Assembly (NCBI GenBank): GCA_050633325.1 | Contig: JBOEGH010000008.1 | Coordinates: 195,731 to 259,730, forward strand | Source: UBA1672 sp050633325 | GTDB taxonomy: Bacteria > Pseudomonadota > Alphaproteobacteria > Micavibrionales > Micavibrionaceae | Reading direction: 5' to 3' | DNA length: 64,000 bases | Part shown: in pieces, positions 1-8,774 of the stretch | Layout of the letters: each line of letters begins with the position of its first letter | Numbering within the stretch: position 1 is the first letter of the stretch | The notes under the pieces: model-generated | What the model was told of the DNA's origin: nothing | Seen by the model: only the letters and a program-made list of their open reading frames with translations | Database searches by the model: none | Position numbers and translations under genes: made by a program

Positions 1-859
1 TGCCAAGTGGCATATTCTTAAACCCTTGGTCGGGCATATGACTTTCAAGATTATCATTGTCTGTGATTTTCTTACCAGTATCAACCATGTAGTAGTAACA
101 TGTTTGTATTTCTTGTCTTATTAACTGTTGCAACGTTTTGTACATAGGTTCTTGTGATGGGAAGTTGTTACTTGCCTCTTTCACGTTATCATGTTGTAGC
201 TGTAGTGTCTTGGCGGTGTAATCAGCCATTTTGGACTTATCTTTTACCCCAATAAGGGTCATTATATTGTGCGCGCGATCGAACATTTTTGCGATTGATG
301 CATCGCGATCACTTCTGACTGCGCAGGAATAGTCATATTCATTCTCATGTCTTTCTTCGCCATTTTTTCCGTAACGTTTGGAAATAGCATCGAAGGATTT
401 TTTTAAGGCTTCCGTTTTTTCGCTGCGCTGTATTCCATTATCGACTAAGTGTTGTTCCAGTTCGTTAGGCTTGATATTGAAATCTTCACCTAAATCATGT
501 GAAAAAATAACACTTAATACATTTTGTGGGTCATCAACATGTAAATCATCTTCTATGCAACTGATTAGCCATATCGCTTGTGTCATTTCATGTAGTGCGC
601 TTGGTGTTTTGCCGTCTTGGCGAGTTTTGCCAACGTTACAATCAAGCATTAAATCCATTAAGATTTCTGCTTGTTTATACCCTTTGTTGCCAAGCCACTC
701 TCGTGTCTCATCTATAAGACTATCGAAGTTATCGGCCAGATCATTTTCGTTTTCATACAGGCCTGTGCTGTGAAGATATTCACCAAAAGATTTAGCCCCC
801 TTGAAATAATTTGGGGACTTATTCTTGTCAAATGCTTCTGGTAAATTTGGTCGGGCCAT
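1..859 (-). CDS. HD-domain protein with RelA/SpoT-type hydrolase motifs (partial, C-terminus outside window)
   Basis: The open frame starts at the ATG at 859-857 and runs off the window edge without a stop (286 codons visible). Translation shows a His at about residue 90, an HDLGED motif at 121-126 and an FDRAHN motif with Asp at about 194. This H...HDxxED...D order is that of the (p)ppGpp-hydrolase HD domain of RelA/SpoT proteins, and spacing is similar to the full Rsh encoded at 13880. No synthetase domain is visible in the part present. By family knowledge it could hydrolyse (p)ppGpp or a related nucleotide; this is inference, because overall similarity beyond the motifs is weak. It is divergent from nothing obvious upstream and lies about 110 bases from the end of dapD, same strand. 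Confidence 0.6.
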   Translation of the reverse strand, partial: MARPNLPEAFDKNKSPNYFKGAKSFGEYLHSTGLYENENDLADNFDSLIDETREWLGNKGYKQAEILMDLMLDCNVGKTRQDGKTPSALHEMTQAIWLISCIEDDLHVDDPQNVLSVIFSHDLGEDFNIKPNELEQHLVDNGIQRSEKTEALKKSFDAISKRYGKNGEERHENEYDYSCAVRSDRDASIAKMFDRAHNIMTLIGVKDKSKMADYTAKTLQLQHDNVKEASNNFPSQEPMYKTLQQLIRQEIQTCYYYMVDTGKKITDNDNLESHMPDQGFKNMPLG

Positions 860-971
860 TATCTTTATACACCGCATATATCATCATATATTTATGATGA
901 TGTTATAGTGTATTGCAGCGATAAAAGCAAAAAAAACGGTAAATGGTTGATTCTACTGTTTTATACGAGTG

Positions 972-1823
972 CTAATCTCTTAAAAGATCGTTCACGCCAG
1001 TTTTGCTGCGTGTTCTTTCGTCAACACGTTTTACAATTACTGCGCAAGCAAGACTTGGTGCAGGCTTGCCATTTGCCATGGTTTTTTCAGATGGCAGCGT
1101 ACCAGGTATAACAACAGAATATGATGGAACGCGTCCTTGGAAAATTTCACCTGTTTCACGGTCAATAATCTTTGTTGATGCGCCAAGGAATACACCCATA
1201 GATATAACGGATCCTTTTTCAACGATAACACCTTCCGCGACCTCTGATCGTGCGCCAACAAATACGTTATCTTCGATGATTACCGGTTCTGCTTGTAGGG
1301 GTTCTAATACTCCACCAATGCCAACACCACCTGATATGTGACAGTTTGCACCGATTTGTGCGCATGATCCTACTGTTGACCATGTGTCAATCATTGTGCC
1401 TTCGCCAACATACGCACCTATATTTAGGAAGCATGGCATTAATACAGCATTTGGAGCAACATAAGCAGAATGTCTTACAATGGAGTCAGGAACTGCGCGG
1501 AATGCTGCTTCTTTAAACTTATTTTCATCCCATCCATTAAATTTACTGTCTACTTTGTCGTACCAGTTTGCGTTTCCAGGTCCACCGGAAATAATCTTGT
1601 TATCGTTTAATCTAAAGGATAAAAGGACCGCTTTTTTAAGCCATTGGTGAACAACCCAACCATTATCGGACGGGCTTGCAACGCGCAATGTTCCGCTATC
1701 TAGTAAAGATAAGGCCTCGTTAACTGCTTCACGTTGCTCACCTTGTGTTGCGGTGCTAATAGAATCTTTGTTATCCCATGATGTTTCTATTGTTGCTTGT
1801 AGATCTGCGTAATTTTCGGCCAT
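972..1823 (-). CDS. dapD: 2,3,4,5-tetrahydropyridine-2,6-dicarboxylate N-succinyltransferase
   Basis: DapD transfers succinyl from succinyl-CoA to tetrahydrodipicolinate in the succinylase branch of lysine and meso-diaminopimelate synthesis (cytoplasm). The 283-residue length is normal. An N-terminal helical part (about residues 1-100) is followed by left-handed beta-helix hexapeptide repeats (about 105-240), with the typical segments RHSAYVAPNAVLMP, GAYVGEGTMIDTW, GSCAQIGANCHISGGVGIGG and FVGARSEVAEGV. Start ATG at 1823-1821. Minus strand, divergent from the FemAB-like gene. Its partner dap genes are not in this window. Very sure of the family. Confidence 0.96.
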   Translation of the reverse strand: MAENYADLQATIETSWDNKDSISTATQGEQREAVNEALSLLDSGTLRVASPSDNGWVVHQWLKKAVLLSFRLNDNKIISGGPGNANWYDKVDSKFNGWDENKFKEAAFRAVPDSIVRHSAYVAPNAVLMPCFLNIGAYVGEGTMIDTWSTVGSCAQIGANCHISGGVGIGGVLEPLQAEPVIIEDNVFVGARSEVAEGVIVEKGSVISMGVFLGASTKIIDRETGEIFQGRVPSYSVVIPGTLPSEKTMANGKPAPSLACAVIVKRVDERTRSKTGVNDLLRD

Positions 1824-1872
1824 AATATCTATCTTTATCTTTGTAAAATTAATAAACTAATTGCAATTCACC

Positions 1873-2874
1873 ATGAAGAGAGTTCAAAATCAAGTCGTGA
1901 TGATGCAAAACCCTGTAAAAAAACATGAAATATGCGAAATAGAGTGGAATGCACTGTCTGCGATTGAGTGGGATGCGCGTTTTGATGCTGTTCGCAGGGC
2001 TAATTTACTGCAATCCTATGATTACGGTAATACTATGGCGCATCTTAATCATCAAAAAATCCGTCGGGGTGTTATTAAAATAAACGGTGATGAGGCTGGC
2101 CTTGTTCAGGTTCTTGAGGCAGGGATTTTAAAGAATGCAGTGCATGGGGTTTTGTTAGATCGCGGCCCTTTATGGTTTGGTGGGTACGGTAGTATTGCTG
2201 ATTTTGAATTATTTTTATCTGTTTTTTCGCGTGAATTTCCAAAGCGATTAGGAAGGCGTATACGCTTTTTGCCTGAGATGGAAAATAATAGTGAAATGAA
2301 AGGGCTTTTGCAAAAATATGGTTATAAATGCACAAAAAACAGTAGTTATAAGACTATATGGCTCAATTTATCTGATGATTTAGGCGTTTTGCGCAAAAAT
2401 TTGAACTCAAAATGGCGAAATATTCTGAAAAAATCAGAAAAACAGGGTTTAGACGTCGTTTGGAGTGATAAGGGAGATAATTTTGCGTGGTTAATTAACC
2501 ATTATAGCGCTGATAAAGCTTTGCGTAAATATGATGGTCCTTCGCCAAAGTCTATAGCGGCCTTGGCTTATCAATTCTCTCGTGGGAAAAACATGTTGGT
2601 TGGTGCTGCACTGTTGGAGGGAGAGCCAATAGCAGCTATATTAATCTTTGGTCATGGTTCAAGTGCAACATACCAAATAGGGTATACATCAGAAATGGGA
2701 CGTAAAAAATGTGCGCATCATTTATTATTGTGGACTGCGTTGGAGCAGTTAAAAGAAAGGAATATCAATGACTTTGACTTGGGAGGCGTCAACGAAGAAT
2801 GTGCCAAAGGTGTCAAAAAATTTAAAGAAGGTATGGGGGGGGATTTGTATGAAACGCTTGGCCTTTATAACTAG
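1873..2874 (+). CDS. FemAB/GNAT-fold transferase
   Basis: A protein of about 333 residues with the features of FemAB-like (acetyltransf_6) proteins: an N-terminal WDARFD segment, a LRKNLNSKWRNILKKSEKQG segment typical of the family near residue 180, a C-terminal GNAT-like core with GKNMLVGAALLEGEPIAAIL, and a LGGVNEE...KFKEGMGG ending. Members move amino acids from tRNA to peptidoglycan precursors or acylate other acceptors; which applies here cannot be told. The start is uncertain: ATG 1873, ATG 1900 and TTG 1861 are in frame and none has a good ribosome binding site. Its 3' end overlaps the next gene by 26 bases, so the two are probably co-transcribed. Confidence 0.8.
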   Translation: MKRVQNQVVMMQNPVKKHEICEIEWNALSAIEWDARFDAVRRANLLQSYDYGNTMAHLNHQKIRRGVIKINGDEAGLVQVLEAGILKNAVHGVLLDRGPLWFGGYGSIADFELFLSVFSREFPKRLGRRIRFLPEMENNSEMKGLLQKYGYKCTKNSSYKTIWLNLSDDLGVLRKNLNSKWRNILKKSEKQGLDVVWSDKGDNFAWLINHYSADKALRKYDGPSPKSIAALAYQFSRGKNMLVGAALLEGEPIAAILIFGHGSSATYQIGYTSEMGRKKCAHHLLLWTALEQLKERNINDFDLGGVNEECAKGVKKFKEGMGGDLYETLGLYN

Positions 2875-3754
2875 TGCTTGTCTTGTAATGTTTTTTCCAA
2901 GTGCGCCGACATTTGCAAATGATGTAAGTGTTGGTGATGGTAGTTCTGTATCATTAATAGAGCCTTCTGCGGGTAATCGTGATTTTGATTATCAAGTAAT
3001 GAAATATGATGTTTATGCGGGCGGTATTCACGCGGTTGAAGCCAATATGAAGTTGGACTATCGCGAAAAAGGACGTTATCAAATGTTCTTTAGAGCTAAA
3101 ACCCGTGGTCTTTTGGGGACTCTTGCACCATGGGAGGGGACCTTTGAATCCAAAGGCTGGGCTTTGCGTGGTGGTAAGCGTGTACCACAATTACATGAAT
3201 CTATCGCTATGTGGCGTGATGAGCGAGAAGTAAAGACATATAATTACACAAAAAATGGTGGCTTTAAGGACATCGTCACCTTGTATAAGCATAAAAAGCC
3301 TAAGACTAAAATACCTGATAAAGCTCTGACCGAGGGAACTACGGATGCGCTTAGTGCGACAATAGTAGTATTGGAGAAGGTTGCTGACGGTGGTAAATGT
3401 GAAGGTGAATGGGATGTGTTCGATGGTAAGCGTCGCTATACCCTTATCTTTAAACACTCACGTTTCGTTAAATTAGAGAAGACAAGATACAATGCCTATA
3501 GCGGTTATGCTGTCGAATGTACGGCAGAGGTAAAGCCCGTAGCAGGAGCTTGGCATAAAAAACCACGTGGCTGGTTATCTATCCAAGAACAAGGCAGAGA
3601 GCGCGGCATGATGCCTACTGTTTGGTTAGCTCAGGTGACGAAAAACGCAGTTGCTGTACCTGTTCGGGTTAAGGTTAAGACGGCTTACGGGACACTGTTC
3701 ATGCATATGACACGATATGAAAGTGGTGAGACTGTTTTAAAGGCTAAAGACTAG
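2849..3754 (+). CDS. DUF3108-like periplasmic protein
   Basis: The chosen ATG at 2849 follows a G-rich Shine-Dalgarno stretch (2835-2842) and gives a clear signal peptide (MKRLAFITSACLVMFFPS...TFAND, cleavage near residue 22). The frame is open further upstream to 2768 but that would remove the signal peptide. The mature part has YDVYAGGIHAVEANMKLDY near the N-terminus, the pattern of DUF3108 proteins, which are predicted periplasmic beta-rich proteins of unknown role found in many proteobacteria. Overlaps the FemAB-like gene, and glmU follows 63 bases later. Function unknown; family call moderately sure. Confidence 0.75.
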   Translation: MKRLAFITSACLVMFFPSAPTFANDVSVGDGSSVSLIEPSAGNRDFDYQVMKYDVYAGGIHAVEANMKLDYREKGRYQMFFRAKTRGLLGTLAPWEGTFESKGWALRGGKRVPQLHESIAMWRDEREVKTYNYTKNGGFKDIVTLYKHKKPKTKIPDKALTEGTTDALSATIVVLEKVADGGKCEGEWDVFDGKRRYTLIFKHSRFVKLEKTRYNAYSGYAVECTAEVKPVAGAWHKKPRGWLSIQEQGRERGMMPTVWLAQVTKNAVAVPVRVKVKTAYGTLFMHMTRYESGETVLKAKD

Positions 3755-3817
3755 ATTTGCATATTTCCCGTTTGATTGGTAAACATTGCGCGTAAAAATT
3801 TGAAGTAGAGAACATAT

Positions 3818-5185
3818 ATGACCAGTACTAAACCTCTTGCTGTTGTTATTCTTGCCGCCGGCAAGGGGACACGGATGAATTCTAAAATTCCTAAAGTAAT
3901 GCATAATCTATTAGGTTTGCCGATGATTAATTGGCTTATTTCCTCGGTTGAGGAGCTGTCGCCTGATCGCGTTGTCGTTGTCGTTGGTAAAGGTATGCAG
4001 GATTTGGTTGATGCGGTGCAGCCACACGAGAGTGTTGTGCAAGAGGTTCAAAATGGAACAGGTAGCGCCTTGCAGTCAGGTATGAGTGTTCTGGAGGGTT
4101 TTGATGGGGATATCTTGGTGTTGCTTGGTGATACTCCGTTAATTTCTGTTGAGACGATGAAAGGGTTAATCGCATCACGTAATAATGATGATGTTACGGG
4201 TGTTTCTGTTCTTGGGGTTAAACTTGATAATCCATCAGGATATGGTCGCTTGTTATTGGCTGATGATGGTTGTCTAAAGGCTATCCGTGAAGAAAAAGAT
4301 GCAACAGCAGAAGAAAGGCTGGTTAACATTGTAAATACTGGTGCTTTTTGTTTGGATGCGGCCAAGACATCTAAATGGCTTGATGAATTAGGGAATGATA
4401 ATGCGCAAGGGGAATATTATATAACTGACATTCCTGAAATAGCAGCACGTGACAATATAAAAACACGAATATGTGTATCGGGAAATGCTGCGGAAGTTGT
4501 GGGGTGTAATAACCGCGTTGACCTCAGTAAGCTTGAGCAAACAGCGCAGAAAAAAATGCGTGAAGAATTGATAATGTCGGGTGTGGTAATGCAAGATCCG
4601 GCAAGTGTATATCTGCATCATGACACAAAAATTGCGTCTGGAACGGTGATAGAGCCTAATGTGTATTTTGGACCGGGCGTGGAAGTGGGTGAGAATGTTC
4701 ATATTAAAGCATTCTGTCACTTTGAAGAGACCAAGATAGGTGATGATGCCATCGTTGGCCCGTTTGCGCGTTTACGTCCGGGTTCAGACATTGGTGAAGA
4801 GGTTAGAATTGGTAATTTTGTAGAAATCAAAAAATCCACAATTGGTAAGCGTAGTAAAATTTCACATCTTGGATATGTTGGTGATTGCACAATGGGTGAG
4901 GATGTTAACTTCAGTTGTGGTGCTATTACCGTTAATTATGATGGTTTTGACAAGCACCAAACTGTAATCGGATCAGGTGTTATGGTTGGCAGTAATGTGA
5001 ATCTTGTTGCTCCTCTTACTTTGGATGATGGTGCATTTATTGCGGCTGGATCAACTATTACAACTGATGTTCCTGCGGACGCATTATCTGTTGAGCGTAG
5101 TAAGGCACAAGTGCGATCAGGTTGGGCTGCTCTATACCGTAAGCGTAAAGAGGATGTCGTTAATAAGAAAAATAATGCTTCGTAG
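3818..5185 (+). CDS. glmU: Bifunctional UDP-GlcNAc pyrophosphorylase / glucosamine-1-phosphate N-acetyltransferase
   Basis: GlmU makes UDP-N-acetylglucosamine for peptidoglycan and lipopolysaccharide in two steps: acetylation of glucosamine-1-phosphate and uridylyl transfer. The N-terminal nucleotidyltransferase domain shows the signature LAAGKGTRM at residues 12-20, followed by VVVGKG and VQNGTGSA segments. The C-terminal beta-helix acetyltransferase part shows GPFARLRPGSDIG, GNFVEIKKS and the NYDGFDKHQT motif. Length 455 is normal. Followed by glmS, so consecutive steps of one pathway are clustered. Confidence 0.97.
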   Translation: MTSTKPLAVVILAAGKGTRMNSKIPKVMHNLLGLPMINWLISSVEELSPDRVVVVVGKGMQDLVDAVQPHESVVQEVQNGTGSALQSGMSVLEGFDGDILVLLGDTPLISVETMKGLIASRNNDDVTGVSVLGVKLDNPSGYGRLLLADDGCLKAIREEKDATAEERLVNIVNTGAFCLDAAKTSKWLDELGNDNAQGEYYITDIPEIAARDNIKTRICVSGNAAEVVGCNNRVDLSKLEQTAQKKMREELIMSGVVMQDPASVYLHHDTKIASGTVIEPNVYFGPGVEVGENVHIKAFCHFEETKIGDDAIVGPFARLRPGSDIGEEVRIGNFVEIKKSTIGKRSKISHLGYVGDCTMGEDVNFSCGAITVNYDGFDKHQTVIGSGVMVGSNVNLVAPLTLDDGAFIAAGSTITTDVPADALSVERSKAQVRSGWAALYRKRKEDVVNKKNNAS

Positions 5186-5287
5186 CTGACTTCCATATTG
5201 AAACAATTAGTAAAATTTCGTGATTTGAACTCTGGATAATTTTCATTAATCTAGAGATACGTTTAGTGAGTGTGAGAGAGAACATAT

Positions 5288-7117
5288 ATGTGCGGTATTG
5301 TCGGTATTATAGGAGAGCAAGATGTTGCGCCTCTTTTGTTAGAGGGGTTAAAGCGTTTGGAATATCGTGGATATGATTCCGCGGGTATAGCAAGCTTGTC
5401 CAATGGTCATATTGATCGCCGCCGTGCAGAAGGTAAATTGGTTAACCTTGCTGGTAAAGTGGAAGACAACCCAGTTAAGGGAACTGTAGGTATTGGTCAT
5501 ACACGCTGGGCCACACATGGCTTGCCTAATGAGCGTAATGCCCACCCGCATGCGACGGATAAGGTGGCGGTTGTCCATAACGGTATAATTGAGAATTACG
5601 CGGAACTTAAAGAAGAGCTGCAAGGTAATGGTGCTAAATTTGAAACAGAGACCGACACCGAAGTAATAGTTCATTTGGTAAGCTATTACATTGATCAGGG
5701 AAAAACTCCGGTAGAGGCGGCAAATGCGACGATGGATCGTCTGACAGGGGCTTTCGCATTGGTTATGATTTTTGCGGGCCATCATGATTTTATTGTTGGA
5801 TGTCGTCAAGGAACTCCCTTGGCAGTTGGCTATGGTGATGGTGAGATGTTTGTTGCTTCTGACTCTTATGCTCTTGCTCCATTGACTAAGAAAATATGTT
5901 TTTTAGAGGATGGGGATCGCGTTACCGTAACACGTGACAATGTTAGAATTTATGATAGGGATGATAATGAGCTAGTCCGTGATATCCGTATTACTGAGCA
6001 ATCAGGTGCAATGACAGGAAAAGGCGAATACAGGCATTATATGCTCAAAGAAATATATGAGCAGCCAGCGGTTATTGGTGCTACGCTTAGTTCTTACGTT
6101 AATGCTTCTACCGGGAAAATTACAATTCCGGATGATGTCCTTGATGTAATGGTGAAAGCTCCCCGTATTACCCTTATCGCATGTGGTACGGCGTATTATG
6201 CGTGTATGGTCGCAAAATATTGGTTAGAGCAAATAGCACGTATTCCATGTGAAATTGATGTGGCGAGTGAGTTCAGATATCGCGAAGCACCAATGCCTGA
6301 AGGCGGTGTATCTTTGTTTATTTCCCAATCAGGCGAGACTTTGGATACTTTGGAGGCATTGCGTTACTGTAAACGTCAAGGTCAACATATAGTATCAATT
6401 GTTAATGCAATCGAAAGTACAATCGAAAGGGAATCCGATTTTGCCTTGCATACTCTGGCTGGCCCGGAGATAGGTGTTGCATCGACTAAGGCGTTTACAA
6501 CGCAGTTAACTACATTGGCATGTATTGCGTTGGCTGCGGCAAGGGCAAAGGGCTCTATCGATGATGCGCGAGAGCATGAAATGGCAGAGGCTCTACGCCA
6601 TATTCCAACTATCGCGGCAGATATTTTATCACATGATGAGGCGATTCTGGCGATTGCCAAGGATGTGTCAGAGGCACGTGATGTCCTTTATTTGGGGCGT
6701 GGAAGCCTATACCCAATTGCGCTTGAGGGCGCATTAAAGCTTAAAGAAATATCATATATTCATGCGGAGGGTTATGCATCTGGCGAAATGAAACACGGAC
6801 CGATAGCATTGATTGATGATAGTGTTCCTGTCGTTGTGGTTGCTCCGGGTAACGATCCGATGTTTGAAAAAAATGTTTCTAATATTCAAGAAACGGTGGC
6901 GCGTGGGGGTAAGGTGTTTCTTATTTCTGATGAAAAAGGTGCGCAGGCATTAAGTGATCAGTCAACTTGGAGTGTTGCGATGGGTGAAGTGCATCCGTTT
7001 GTTGCGCCGATATTATATTCTATCCCTGTGCAGTTATTATCATACCATGTTGCCGTAATTAAGGGCACTGATGTTGATCAACCCCGTAACCTAGCCAAAT
7101 CTGTCACGGTGGAGTAG
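5288..7117 (+). CDS. glmS: Glutamine--fructose-6-phosphate aminotransferase (isomerizing)
   Basis: GlmS converts fructose-6-phosphate and glutamine to glucosamine-6-phosphate, the committed step of amino-sugar synthesis. Start MCGIVGI places the catalytic Cys at position 2 (class II glutamine amidotransferase), with HTRWATHG at about 76-83. Two SIS domains follow (IACGTAYYA, SQSGETLDTLEA, GRGSLYPIALEGALKLKEISY), and the protein ends with DQPRNLAKSVTVE, the family's conserved C-terminus. Length 609 is normal. Start ATG 5288 is fixed by the N-terminal Cys. No glmS ribozyme-like element was recognised upstream. Confidence 0.98.
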   Translation: MCGIVGIIGEQDVAPLLLEGLKRLEYRGYDSAGIASLSNGHIDRRRAEGKLVNLAGKVEDNPVKGTVGIGHTRWATHGLPNERNAHPHATDKVAVVHNGIIENYAELKEELQGNGAKFETETDTEVIVHLVSYYIDQGKTPVEAANATMDRLTGAFALVMIFAGHHDFIVGCRQGTPLAVGYGDGEMFVASDSYALAPLTKKICFLEDGDRVTVTRDNVRIYDRDDNELVRDIRITEQSGAMTGKGEYRHYMLKEIYEQPAVIGATLSSYVNASTGKITIPDDVLDVMVKAPRITLIACGTAYYACMVAKYWLEQIARIPCEIDVASEFRYREAPMPEGGVSLFISQSGETLDTLEALRYCKRQGQHIVSIVNAIESTIERESDFALHTLAGPEIGVASTKAFTTQLTTLACIALAAARAKGSIDDAREHEMAEALRHIPTIAADILSHDEAILAIAKDVSEARDVLYLGRGSLYPIALEGALKLKEISYIHAEGYASGEMKHGPIALIDDSVPVVVVAPGNDPMFEKNVSNIQETVARGGKVFLISDEKGAQALSDQSTWSVAMGEVHPFVAPILYSIPVQLLSYHVAVIKGTDVDQPRNLAKSVTVE

Positions 7118-7178
7118 TGGTGTTTTGGGTAGAAGAAAGAAATTTTTTAGAGTAATAATTTTGTAGTTTCTTCTGGTT

Positions 7179-7781
7179 GTGTTTGTTTTGCCCATCCCCA
7201 GAACCGCAAAAGAACGTCGTGAATTTATTGTCCAGCACCAAATAACCTATCCCTTGCCTGTTGAAACATTGGGTGTACCTACAATGGTTGAAGATAAAGA
7301 CGGCAAGCGTGGTATTTTAACTTTACGTGAAAATGGAGAATATAAGTCAAAAGAGCTTAAAATTGTAAAAAGAGATGGTGGCTTTTATTGGGATAGTTGG
7401 AAGGAGCAAAAACTTCATGTTGTAAGGGGGCACTACTATATTACTAATTTTGGTCTGGCCTCCACGATCTTTATTAGCGCCGACGGTGATGGCATGATTT
7501 TTATATTTAATCCAGTTCTTACTCCTATACAGCTGTGCCCTAATCTTTCCACATCTAGGCATCGTGTTTATAAAACAAAATACATGGAAATACGTTCTGG
7601 ATTTAGCGAGCCAAATGTAACTATTAATGGGACACTGAGGTCTATGTTTTATCCTGATGGTTTTGAGAAACCCTTATGCGATGGTGACTATTTAATTAAC
7701 CCTCCATTCATTTATTTTAAACCGAGTATATATAAGCAACTAAAGTCTTACCTGTTTTCTATGCAGAATATAAAAAAATGA
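7179..7781 (+). CDS. Hypothetical protein of unknown family
   Basis: A 200-codon frame opened by GTG at 7179, with no recognised domain, no signal peptide and no membrane segment. It begins with LPIPRTAKERREFIVQHQ and is rich in aromatic residues (WDSWKEQ, MIFIFNP, FIYFKPSIYK). The start is uncertain since no convincing ribosome binding site or ATG is nearby. Its stop codon TGA (7779-7781) is the first three bases of a partial tRNA-Gly copy, so the present 3' end could have been created by that duplication. It sits between glmS and tRNA-Gly, a typical site for acquired DNA. Gene reality likely but not certain. Confidence 0.5.
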   Translation: MFVLPIPRTAKERREFIVQHQITYPLPVETLGVPTMVEDKDGKRGILTLRENGEYKSKELKIVKRDGGFYWDSWKEQKLHVVRGHYYITNFGLASTIFISADGDGMIFIFNPVLTPIQLCPNLSTSRHRVYKTKYMEIRSGFSEPNVTINGTLRSMFYPDGFEKPLCDGDYLINPPFIYFKPSIYKQLKSYLFSMQNIKK

Positions 7782-7818
7782 AGAGATTCGAACTCTCGGC
7801 CCCAACCTTGGCAAGTTT
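7779..7818 (-). repeat. Partial, degenerate copy of tRNA-Gly
   Basis: About 40 bases here match the stretch 7901-7940 inside the intact tRNA-Gly gene in the same orientation with only about three or four differences. The copy covers the T arm, variable region and 3' half of the anticodon arm, and lacks both acceptor-stem strands and the D arm, so it cannot form a tRNA. The two copies start 122 bases apart. It could be a remnant of an integration or excision event at the tRNA gene, or a simple local duplication. Confidence 0.8.
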
Positions 7819-7850
7819 GTGATTTTCCCTCGCTTAACAATTGCCCAAAG

Positions 7851-7873
7851 AAAAAACGCCCGAAGGCGTTTTC
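7851..7873 (-). terminator. Rho-independent terminator of tRNA-Gly
   Basis: Read on the minus strand this is AACGCC-TTCG-GGCGTT followed by TTTTTC: a six-pair G+C-rich stem with the very stable TTCG tetraloop and a T run. It lies about 20 bases past the tRNA-Gly 3' end in the direction of its transcription. Confidence 0.85.
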
Positions 7874-7891
7874 TGTAGATTATTGTCTTCT

Positions 7892-7966
7892 TGGAGCGAG
7901 TGAAGAGATTCGAACTCTCGACCCTAACCTTGGCAAGGTTATGCTCTACCCCTGAGCTACACTCGC
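7892..7966 (-). tRNA. tRNA-Gly (anticodon GCC)
   Basis: The reverse complement begins GCGAGTGTAGCTCAGGGGTA, folds into a standard cloverleaf with acceptor GCGAGTG/CACTCGC, D arm with AGCTCAGGGGTAGAGC, anticodon loop TTGCCAA (GCC), T arm GAGAGTTCGAATCTC, discriminator T and an encoded CCA (7894-7892). The GCC anticodon reads GGC and GGU glycine codons. A terminator follows, and a partial copy of the gene lies just beyond it. Confidence 0.96.
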
Positions 7967-8035
7967 ACTCTCAAGAAAACAGTGAACGCAATATATATCG
8001 TTGAATTTGAAATGCAAGCATAAAAATGAAGAAAA

Positions 8036-8320
8036 TTAAAACATGTTTTTAACTTGCACCAGAGGGACTTTATATCCAATAGGTTCGTTGTTTGGAAACA
8101 GTGAATAAATCATGATGTTTGGGGTGTTTTCAACCGGTGCGGTCATGCGATCCGGTATTTCATAATGCATAAGATCATCTTCGTTATCTTTGTCATCATA
8201 AACCAGCATGAACAGCTGTTGATCGCGGTAATATTCGACGCGGCGTACAATATCAGGAAGTGGTGTGTCGCTTACCAACATTACATTTCCGTCATTTAAT
8301 ACACCAAGCTCTATATTCAT
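8036..8320 (-). CDS. Small hypothetical protein
   Basis: A 94-residue acidic protein beginning MNIELGVLNDGNVMLVSDTP, with a predicted beta-rich N-terminal half (ELGVLNDGNVMLVSD, VEYYRDQQLFMLVYDD). No signal peptide, membrane segment or family was recognised. Its ATG overlaps the stop codon of the upstream gene in a TAATG arrangement (one shared base), which indicates translational coupling and that the two proteins act together or in fixed proportion. Confidence 0.7.
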   Translation of the reverse strand: MNIELGVLNDGNVMLVSDTPLPDIVRRVEYYRDQQLFMLVYDDKDNEDDLMHYEIPDRMTAPVENTPNIMIYSLFPNNEPIGYKVPLVQVKNMF

Positions 8321-8565
8321 TACACCAAGTCCATTCCGAGTACAGTGTTATGAACAGGAGATTGATCATTTTCTGGTGTTTCGTTTGGCTGTGGCATCGC
8401 TGCGAGTAGTTGTTCGAAAATCACAGATTCCTCACCTGGTATTGCCCCAAGCAATGAACCAACGTCAGCAATACCAGAGTCCGAAACAGACTGGTTATCA
8501 ATTTGTTGTATGTTCTTGTTTTCTAGTTTTTCAAGCAATTCTGCTGCTTGCATATTTTCTGCCAT
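8320..8565 (-). CDS. Small hypothetical protein, coupled to downstream gene
   Basis: An 81-residue acidic protein (MAENMQAAELLEKLENKN...) with a short predicted N-terminal helix and a disordered, Pro- and Asn-containing C-terminus. The reverse-strand sequence GGGGAGAGACAAAAATG gives a good Shine-Dalgarno (GGGGAGAG) ahead of the ATG at 8565. It overlaps the next gene by one base (TAATG). No family recognised; the pair stands alone between tRNA-Gly and the divergent prolyl-tRNA editing gene. Confidence 0.7.
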   Translation of the reverse strand: MAENMQAAELLEKLENKNIQQIDNQSVSDSGIADVGSLLGAIPGEESVIFEQLLAAMPQPNETPENDQSPVHNTVLGMDLV

Positions 8566-8774
8566 TTTTGTCTCTCCCCTTGGGGTTACGCATAGTATAG
8601 CACCTAAATATTAATAAACCCTTATATATCACATTAGTGATCAATATTGCAAATTTACCATGATAAATCAGTGATTTAAGGACGAAAACGAATGCAACTG
8701 TGTTTTTTGGTTGCTGATAGGCCTACACATATTAAGGTCTGGATTTTATAATTAAAACAGAATATGTTTTTTGA

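Noticed and set aside
5230..5290. glmS ribozyme or riboswitch ahead of glmS.
   Set aside because: The gap from glmU to glmS is about 100 bases and shows none of the ribozyme core; such elements are not expected in this group.
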